NCBI GenBank assembly: GCA_021613535.1
Contig: CP075492.1
Location: 15,562,001 to 15,626,000, forward strand
Source: Adineta vaga
Taxonomy: Eukaryota > Rotifera
DNA: 64,000 nucleotides
Reading direction: 5' to 3'
The notes under the pieces are model-generated. The model saw nothing but the letters and a program-made list of their open reading frames with translations, was not told where the DNA came from and searched no databases. A program made the position numbers and the translations under genes. Numbering within the stretch: position 1 is the stretch's first letter; every line of letters starts with the position of its first letter. Positions 56,131 through 64,000 of the stretch are shown piece by piece.

Positions 56131-59100
56131 TCAACTAGTAATAAATAATCGATGAACGCTTTGTGGCATAATAGTTTTCATAAAGTCACACATTCCTTTT
56201 CGAAACACTTCCGATGGTAGAATAAATACGAAGACAATAGCCATACATGGTAGAAAAGCCATACAATAGCTTATTAGAGTAATGTATGGTTGCTGATCAA
56301 GTTTTTTACATACAAATATAAAACTTAGAACAAGTCGAGGTACAGTAAGACAGCTAAGTACAATCGGTGCAATTAGTATATGTTTATGTTGACTGATTGA
56401 TTTTTTTATCATGTCCATTTGTAGTTTCAGTCGTGCGCTTTTGCTTCGATCCGGCGCAGTGGTTTTTTTCTTTATCTGATTTTTTGAAGCCGTTGTTTTC
56501 TGAATAATAATGATACTACTAGCAAGATTAATTATCAATGGTAATATGAACAAGAGAATATTCGAAACTGAATATAGGACAAGAATAACTTGTCGATCAG
56601 CATTTAATGTAAGTACACACCAAGCTCGTTCATCATGTGTATCAATAACAATGCGACGAAAGATCAATTCTGGAGAAGAGATAAGAGCAAGAAATATGAA
56701 TACACATCCGACAATCCATTTAGCACGACGTTCACTTATTGCGCGAGTGTATTTGGTTGGATAGCTAACAGCTTGTGTCCGATCCATAGCCACACATGCA
56801 TCTATCCATTCACAACTTGTTGGCCACCATTTAAGTAAAAATTCAATAAGAGAACAACAAATATTGGTTTGTTTGGGGTTTAAGATTATGATTATTTTGC
56901 ACATGAGTACTATCATAGTTAATAAGCCGGTAATGGATGAGACAAACAAGTAAAATCCACATCCAGATTCGCGTGTCTTCTTCTGAGTAAATGTACCAGT
57001 AGCCAACGTATTGAAAATAAAACCAAATGCAATCAATATGCAAAGAACTAGAACAGCTATTTTAATCGTTGTACTCTGTTGAAAAATATTCTTTGCGTCT
57101 AATCGAATATGTGAACCAATAATCGCATCGAGTGATAAACTATAACCAGCTCTTGAAAATTGACAAACTGATCCATAACTACATGGTTCACAAATACATA
57201 CTGCAACAGTTGGACATGTTTCATCATCTTGTACACACATACCACGATCATGACATTTATTCCATAAACATCCACGAGGTGTTGTCTCAAAATTAAAACA
57301 AATAGCATGATTGGTTTCATCGCATAAGCACATGAGTTTATCATCGTAGAAACATTTTGATTGTTGATTGAGACATGGACGTTGATAATTCTTTACTCGA
57401 CGTAGAGGTAACTGAGCAAGTATAGTCTGATCGAATAGTTCGTGGATTGAATGGCATCGATGAGAAGACCGAATTTCGGTACTGATTTCAAGTAAAGGTG
57501 GTATTACAGTATTTTTACGTAACAGCAAAAGATAGTAATCAAATTGATATTGATGTTCATATAGTTGAATGAAAATAAGTTTGGGTACTCTTAATCTATT
57601 ATCCAAAAAGAAAGTAAAATTCACTTTGTCTCGATGAAATCGATGAAAGTATGTGAAAGGACGAGGTTCAATTACCACACCCATTTCCATAATATGAATA
57701 AAAGCGATATTTGATGATGGAATACTGATATCTCGAGAGAATGAAACATAAATCCGTGGTTTCACTTTTTCACATTGTTCACCGAACCATTCCTCATCAC
57801 ATAAGCACATGAATTGCCTTACTGGATCATGACGTATATCAAGTGGTATACATTTTCCATGTCCATTACAATTATTTTTCGTACATGGATCGAAAACAAT
57901 GAGACAGCGACGGCCAGTACGATTTAAAGGACAAACACAAATTTCTCGATTAAGATCAATATCATATCCAAGACATAGAGAATTACTCGAACAAGTTGTA
58001 CAGTTAGGATAAGTTATTGTTGTTGTCAACATTGATTCAGTAATCATACTCGATATGTTTGTCACAAGAAGTTCTTTTGCTATACGACGAACAGGTAAGA
58101 ATTCAAATGAGAGAGGAAAATGCCAAGAAACAAAGTGTTTTAGTGTTGTTAGAATGAATGCATGAATATATATAGTATGATTAACAAATGATAACGATGA
58201 ATCATCAATTGGATAGAGTAATTCTATCATATATTGTGGCAAACAATGTTGTTGTGGTGTATAAATAAATTGTTCATGAGATATAATAGACGATGTAGTA
58301 TTATGTCGCACTAATAAAACGACAAATTTGAATATTGGAATTTGATTATCAACAAAATTTCCTATGCGAAGGTAAAGTATAAGAGAAATTCGTTTTCGTT
58401 GAAATTGGCAACGATCACCATAATAATAATTAGGACAGAGACAAAAAAAGCCAGGTGGATGAATGGTTGAACGAACATACATACCAGAATTACACTGCCA
58501 TAAGACGATATTGGTCAATGTTGCTGATTGTTGTTCTGAATCTCGATATTTAAGTACATGGTTAACGTTTTGACTTGGATACTGAGGAAATTTACTTATA
58601 TCAAATAATGGTGCACTTTCATGATTGTTAACTTCACAGAAGAGAAGATCTTCACCTTCTGAACACTTATTAACACCCGTACAGAAATCTATATCAATCA
58701 AGGTATCAATCATTTGATTAAAAAGGATGTTTAATTTGCTAAAGGATGTATTTTGATCAACATGATTTAAGAAAATTAACAATCTATGATGATGTATCTC
58801 ATTCCTCGGATACTATGTTATCCTACTGCTCCCATACATGTATTTCTCTTACTGTTCATAACAAATAGATGGTTATATGAACATTTCTGAACGAGAACTT
58901 GACACAAACTTTGATGCTTTTCCTCCTAGAGAAATTTAGACATGATAAACTACTTACTGCTATTTATATATCGACCATCTCGGCATCGGAATTTTCCAGA
59001 ATCACACAGAGTCTGTCGATCATTATTGAGCCAGATACATGCAATTGTTTCATCATCGTTGCTGGGACAATCTCGATGACAATCACATATTTGTTGGCGT

Positions 59101-61201
59101 CGGATACAAATATCCGAATTCTGGCATCGAAATCGACGAATATGTTTGTCTGGATATTTCATTCGACAAAATTCTTGTTCATCAATGGCACCGATACAAT
59201 CGATGATCCCATCAGCAGCTCGTGTTTTTGGCAAACATCTTGGAAGACCAGTACGAACATCCAAGCAAAAATGCTTCGAATTATTACAGTGAAGAGCACT
59301 TAGAGTAGTAAATTCACAGCTGTTTAGTTCATCACTTCCATCTGGACAATTCCATATCCAATTACAATCGGTATAAAACGTAGAACAAGGCCATCCGCTT
59401 TCGGTACAGTGTGATTCATCTGTATCGTTTGACATATGAGAAATTCGTTCGACAACGCCATTGCAAAGCTCAGAAAAAGTTAGGTTAAAACGAGCTGACT
59501 TTCCTCGATGAATAAGACATTGGTCGCTGAAAGAGTCTAAACATACGTTCAGATGTCCAATATGTTCATCAGTCTTGTCAAAGCACTGAGACTAAAAATA
59601 GGTTACGTGCGCGTGTTTAGAATTTTTCAAATTTACTTACAATGCTATCCAACAGAAGTGATCTAGGTAGACATCGTGTTTCATTATCACATTTGAATTC
59701 ATAAGGAAGATTGAATGAACATGTATTAGGATGACGTTCATCTTCTTCATTCGCACAATCACTAGTACCATCCAATAGTCGATGATAGGATAAACATTTA
59801 CTTTGATCATCACATTGAAATAATGAACATTGAATTGTTTGACTATCTTGTGGTAGCAGTGAGCATGAGCGTATGAAGCGTTTGACGTCTTTCAGCATAT
59901 CGTCGAACTTAACATATGTTTCATTAGTAAATGTATTGAATAATCGACATGTTAAACTATTATGTGTTTGAGTCATTGCCATTTTGTTCTCAATGGCAAG
60001 ATATGGACATAATGTCTGATTAAAACAGATCGCTTCTGGTTTAGTATCATTATAAATCAAATGTATATGTGAATATAATATGAGTGTTGATAGTGGCATT
60101 TGTTCTAAATAGAGACGATCTCGTTGAGTTATACATCGGTCATCATGTTGAACATTCGGTCCATCATAACAATGACCATCGCCACACGAAAACAATAATG
60201 AAGCGCATGCATGATTTTCACAGCCCATCAAATAATCGAATAATTTACAATATTTAATTGAAAATGCGATCTCATCAGATTCATCCATACAGTCAGATTT
60301 AAAGTTTCCATAGAGTTCATTATCGATACATTGTGCATTGAGACAACGATATTCAGTTTTTGGATCACATTCATTCATTTCAAGTTCATGACAATAATAC
60401 TCATCGAATCCATTACTACAGTCGATTTTACCTGTAATCAAAAAAAGAACGAATTAGTTTTTACTGAGAATATGAGTGAGAATTAAAGAATTAAATGTAA
60501 GCTATACTCCTATAATACGATAATTGATTTCTATATACTCGTACTGGTGTAGTTTTCTCGTAATTTGTGGAATTCGGATAGATCTCAGAATGTATTTACT
60601 AACCGTCACATATTTCACGCCAGTCCAAACAAATGACAGATTTACATTCTTCATAGTGCATGATATAACAAGTACCATTTGTAATAGATAAGACATCGTT
60701 AGTCGGGTGTTCTTTCTTCGTTTGTCGTTCTTTGACAATATTTGTAAAGGATGCATTTGAGTCGAACGTATATTCACATTGTGTTCCGAACCAAAGATTA
60801 GAACAAATGAAAACGAAGCCCGTTTCTTTGTTTGATACATATTCTTCAATGGTATCCAATGGTACATACCAGTCAAGTAATTGATGACTTGAAATATTCA
60901 TTTCACGCAATTGATTGAATGTTAAATGTCGACCATTAGCGGTAGTTTTATTATCATTAAGTAACCGACCAATAGTTTTTTCTGTCAATCGACGACAATA
61001 TCGCACTATCTCAAAGGTTACTTTAAGATCGACATTCGTAGCAGCTATGAATTCATTATCGCTAGTTGTCACAAGATGTAAACAATCGAATGCGCTATTA
61101 TAACCATTTGTGTCGTACATTAAACGAGAAGTAGTACTTGTGTTGCATAGAACTGATATGAAAAACACAGCTCTAAATTGTTGCCTGACGTTAAAACACA
61201 T
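56131..61201 (-). CDS. LDLR-A / EGF / 7TM mosaic receptor
   Basis: Four exons: 61201-60604, 60431-59641, 59591-58958, 58688-56131; total 4,581 bases, 1,526 residues. Phases match at all junctions (1, 0, 1); the last joins CRDGRYINS with FCTGVNKCSEGEDLLFC to complete an LDLR-A module, which fixes the acceptor at 58689-58690. The ectodomain opens with a hydrophobic segment (FRAVFFISVLCNTS) and an EGF-like element (CSNLWFGTQCEY), then a series of LDLR-A modules (ICDGKIDCSNGFDEYYC, CIDNELYGNFKSDCMDESDE), EGF modules (CNGHGKCIP...CLCDEEWFGEQCEK) and a rhodopsin-like seven-helix domain from about residue 1,220 (IKIAVLVLCILIAFGFIFNT; VAMDRTQAV in place of DRY). Likely a G-protein-coupled receptor with a large adhesive ectodomain. 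Ligand unknown. Confidence 0.82.
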
Positions 61202-62602
61202 TTGATTGATCTATATAAATTAATTGAGCGATTTTTTGTCACAAATAAACTTAAGTAATTAAGCGGGAGAAACTCTGCATCGTATCATCCTTCTATCTAT
61301 AGAGGTAGAAAAGGTAGCAAATTATTGAACTTATAAAATAATCGAAAATCAAGAATATTCTGCTTCTACACTATTAGGAGATCTCAAGAGATGTTCATCA
61401 CACTATCAAAGAACTACATCGTCATTTTATACAGATTGCCGCCTTATTTCTCGAACAGTAGCTTTTTTAGTTTTAAGTCTCTGTCTAAAAGGAATATTCT
61501 ACGGATATTCTTTTAATAATAAAAACGTTTTGTCAATATCGCTTTTCATTCGTATTTATTGAAAATTTGGCAAACCTTGGGGGTCCATCTGTATGTAAAA
61601 TCATGCTTTAACTTTAGTTTTCCCCCTCCTATTTAACCATTAGGATATGATTGTTAAAACGGAAAACATAGAAAATGTTTTTTTGTTGATAAAAAGACAT
61701 GCCATAAGGCATTCATAACAATTTAAAATCTCTCCTTTTCTAAATTTATTCGACAGTGCATTTTTCATTTTAAACTATCAAAATTTTAATCTGTTTTCGA
61801 TCATTAATATACAAGAAGAAAATACAGATTTGGATAAGGATGAAAATGAAGATAGCTGTGAAAAGTGTGTGTGTGTGTAATAAAACATCCGTTTTCTCAA
61901 CTTCCTCTCCTCATATCGCAGAATTAAGCAACTCAGTTCTCGAGCTGAAATCGATTGAATTGAATTGCATTCAAAAAATCTATTAAGCAATTTCCATACA
62001 TCATAACTATAAATAACACTCGCCAAAGGTGACGCGTTTAACCTTCTACTGAAGAATTAACATATTCTTCGTCGATTTTGAAGAAAAAGAAAATCTTATG
62101 TTCTAGGATTCTAAATAGAAAGAATTTATTCAAAAAACAATTTTCTATTTTATCTTACAACGAATTATTGATTGATGATTATCAACATCAGAATAAGATG
62201 AAATCAGCGTTTACAATATTAGAAATGAAAATAAATCTAAAAAATGTCTTTAATGACAAAAAACCTTCAGAAAGAAAAAAATTAATGATTTTCCTTCTTT
62301 TCCATAAGAAGAATTGTGTAATGAATCACATAAAAACATTTAAGAGATACAATTAACGATAAAATAACGACAGAAGTTTCGGGAATAACTACATTTGGTA
62401 TCTTTTCTACATATATAGAAACAAAAACTAACAATGATGAACATACCCAGGTCGAACGATGCGGTCCGTTTTGTATCCGTACATAGCCGAAAATTAGCCG
62501 TTTCGGTGGAGAACACAGTGCGTTTACGATGCCGTAAATCTGTGACTGTGATTACGCAACAAAACGGTTCATTTTCGGCCGTAAAGTCACCATTTTGTTA
62601 CG
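61202..62602. other. Intergenic, with a GC-richer foldback at its right end
   Basis: AT-rich to about 62.4 kb with a GT microsatellite at about 61865-61878. The ORF at 62078-62356 is Lys/Asn-driven and shows no domain. From about 62450 to 62600 base composition changes to clearly more GC, with inverted segments described under findings. Confidence 0.4.
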
Positions 62603-62610
62603 GTTTACAT
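62603..62610. repeat. hAT target-site duplication, left copy
   Basis: GTTTACAT, directly repeated at 62740-62747. Confidence 0.85.
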
Positions 62611-62739
62611 TAGGGGTGGGTCACTTAACGCTTAATATTAAGTGTTAATTTTTTTTCATTAAAATGCAAAGACTTAATATTGAGCGTTAAGCCAAAACAC
62701 TTAACTTAATTTTGAGTTAAGTTAAAAGACCCACCCCTA
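62611..62739. mobile_element. hAT-type MITE, 129 bp
   Basis: The ends are perfect 12-bp inverted repeats: TAGGGGTGGGTC at 62611-62622 and GACCCACCCCTA at 62728-62739. They resemble hAT termini (YAGGGGTGG). An exact 8-bp direct repeat GTTTACAT flanks the element, the target-site duplication length of hAT transposases. The interior is a long imperfect palindrome built of CTTAA(T/C) motifs without any ORF, so it must be moved by an element encoded elsewhere. Confidence 0.9.
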
Positions 62740-62747
62740 GTTTACAT
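62740..62747. repeat. hAT target-site duplication, right copy
   Basis: GTTTACAT, identical to 62603-62610. Confidence 0.85.
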
Positions 62748-62780
62748 TCCGAATACAATAAATACTAATAAAGATTTTAC

Positions 62781-63404
62781 CATAGATACAAAAAATATTA
62801 AAAATGATTCTAACGGATTTCAGACTTTTATCTCTTTCCTGGGAAAGAGATCTTTTTTCTAAAAACAATTCTAATGCTTCATTTCCAATATGACGTTGAA
62901 TGCAATGAAAACAATAGTCGTCGTTTTTTGTTATATTTACTAAAGAACCAAATAGGCTTTGAACACGAATATAATGATAAACATCAGATTGATCCATTAA
63001 TAATGGATATGAATAAAAACCACAAAGAAGAGCTAATATCACATAGATAATGAGAAATAAGAGCAAAATCCAAATAAATAAATATATTCTGTTGGTTGCG
63101 CGTAATAAATGGTGATAGTATAGAGTCTAAATGAAAAAAAGATTTAATTGGAGAGTAGATCAAAATCGAAAAGAATTTTTTCCTCTAACAACTATGATGT
63201 GATGTCAATTGATTTGTTCACGATAGATCTCGAACGTTTTTTTTTTGTCATTTGAAATAACTATTCGTTTTCATACCATAGTGATAAAACCCAAATCAAG
63301 ATATTCTGGCATCAATTAAGCTGGTGTTCCCTTTAATGTATAGAGTGTTCCATGACTAATTGAAATATACTTACATATACAATGTCAGTAGAGATAGTAT
63401 TCAT
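62781..63404 (-). CDS. Unrecognised membrane protein, 5' exons only
   Basis: Two exons can be joined: 63404-63375 (MNTISTDIVY, donor GTAAGT) and 63126-62781 (acceptor TTTAG, donor GGTAAAA). Phase 0 joins them as ...DIVY-TLYYHHLLRATNR. A membrane helix follows (IYLFIWILLLFLIIYVILAL), then DQSDVYHYIRVQSLFGSLVN, CFHC and a charged stretch (EALELFLEKRSLSQERDK). No family recognised. The intron after 62781 would contain the hAT MITE; the next exon was not found in the window. The model could be wrong if the first exon lies elsewhere. Confidence 0.35.
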
Positions 63405-63437
63405 ATTAGTGTGCTCCTCTGTTAACGACGAGAAAAA

Positions 63438-63487
63438 GAGGGTGTGGGTGCTAGATACATGTATTACCCTCACACACCCACACCCTC
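63438..63487. repeat. GT-rich inverted repeat
   Basis: GAGGGTGTGGGTG at 63438-63450 and its exact inverse CACCCACACCCTC at 63475-63487 enclose 24 bases. It resembles the GT-rich inverted repeat at 14655-14735. Confidence 0.7.
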
Positions 63488-63824
63488 AAAATGGGCAATT
63501 GTTCATTTGCTTCCACTAATTGCGCCACTGAACCTGATGGATCGCCATAGTTTGTCCAGTGTGGCACGAACTAAAAGACGCTAATAGTTTTTACATTCTC
63601 ATTGCTATATAGGATATTTTTTAAAGCTTCTTAAGAATATCATATGTTTGAATAGTTCCATTCATACTAAATTGACAAACATCTCATTTAGAAAAATGTA
63701 GTTCATTTCAGAATGAGTGTTATTTTAGAAACTTTGATGAGGAATGACTTGCATAATATTTTAAATATCAACAGATTGTACTTGATCTGACATTTGTTTT
63801 ACAAAATGAGAGAAAGAAAAACAT

Positions 63825-64000
63825 CTATGTAGTCAAACAAGGAAAATAATTATGAAAATGTTCTGGACAGACAATAATTTCATCAAATACAAGTTCTTTT
63901 AATTGATTACAATTGATTTGTGTTGTAACATTAGTAAAATTATCTGTAACAGTAAGTAATTTATCATATTGTATTTTAAGTATAGAAAGCTTTGGAACAT
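63825..64000 (-). CDS. 3' end of a gene entering from the right edge (F-box/LRR-like wording)
   Basis: An open minus frame runs from the window edge to a TAG at 63825-63827, about 57 codons: VPKLSILKIQYDKLLTVTDN, then TQINCNQLKELVFDEIIVCP and FPCLTT. The regularly spaced Leu/Ile with KLSILKI and QLKELVFD looks like the tail of leucine-rich F-box proteins common in bdelloids. Too little is visible for a firm call. Confidence 0.4.
   Translation of the reverse strand, partial: VPKLSILKIQYDKLLTVTDNFTNVTTQINCNQLKELVFDEIIVCPEHFHNYFPCLTT

Noticed and set aside
1-64000. Bacterial or viral origin of the window
   Set aside because: Spliceosomal introns, GPCR, LDLR-A, EGF, F-box and LINE content throughout show an animal nuclear genome; the bacterial-type genes are embedded between animal genes.

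Overview
The window is AT-rich animal nuclear DNA and reads like a bdelloid rotifer (Rotaria/Adineta type). The grounds are genes on both strands with many 49-70 bp GT-AG introns, and a set of families typical of bdelloids: arginine ADP-ribosyltransferase (ART) fusions, NHL and kelch propellers, F-box and ribonuclease-inhibitor-type LRR proteins, LDLR-A/EGF/7TM receptors, several small-molecule-type glycosyltransferases, and intronless genes of bacterial type. Species is not determinable from the sequence alone. Exon models were built by hand from splice motifs and checked for reading-frame closure; no database search was possible.

Left part (1-14.8 kb): the 5' half of an EFCAB6-like EF-hand gene (minus, 10 exons, runs off the left edge); a 101-residue macin-type secreted antimicrobial peptide gene (minus); then a striking minus-strand array of 23 exons of exactly 84 bases, each one LRR, separated by introns of about 55 bases. 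An isolated F-box exon 3 kb upstream may be its 5' end. 10.9-14.8 kb is mostly empty apart from foldback repeats.

Middle (14.8-29.3 kb): a LicD/fukutin-like gene; a chondroitin-synthase-like GT31 gene split by a 5.2-kb two-ORF non-LTR retrotransposon with a 13-bp target-site duplication; a TPR gene with a degenerate ART domain (minus), head-to-head with an ART-TM-NHL gene (plus). The GT31 and both ART genes carry single-base frame lesions that are absent from the neighbouring genes.

29.6-44.7 kb: a minus-strand gene that on splice-phase evidence fuses three copies of a two-TM, cysteine-rich ectodomain module into one protein of about 1,320 residues; a DUF4345 membrane protein; a GT32-like transferase; a WWE-ART gene; and a nine-exon secreted protein with two NHL propellers and a Ser/Thr-rich 33-bp tandem repeat.

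45.5-64 kb: a secreted six-bladed-propeller-like gene, a GPCR relic, a probable N-myristoylated two-repeat protein (with a decayed copy 8 kb away), a DUF273 glycosyltransferase, an intronless bacterial-type glycogen-branching-enzyme-like gene, a membrane kelch protein, a 1,526-residue LDLR-A/EGF/7TM receptor, a 129-bp hAT-type MITE with 8-bp target-site duplication, an unrecognised membrane protein, and the 3' end of a gene entering from the right edge.

There is no sign of a shared pathway or operon. The common theme is cell-surface and secretory functions (propellers, receptors, glycosyltransferases, two-TM modules) plus ADP-ribosylation, in a gene-dense region repeatedly hit by small and large mobile elements.
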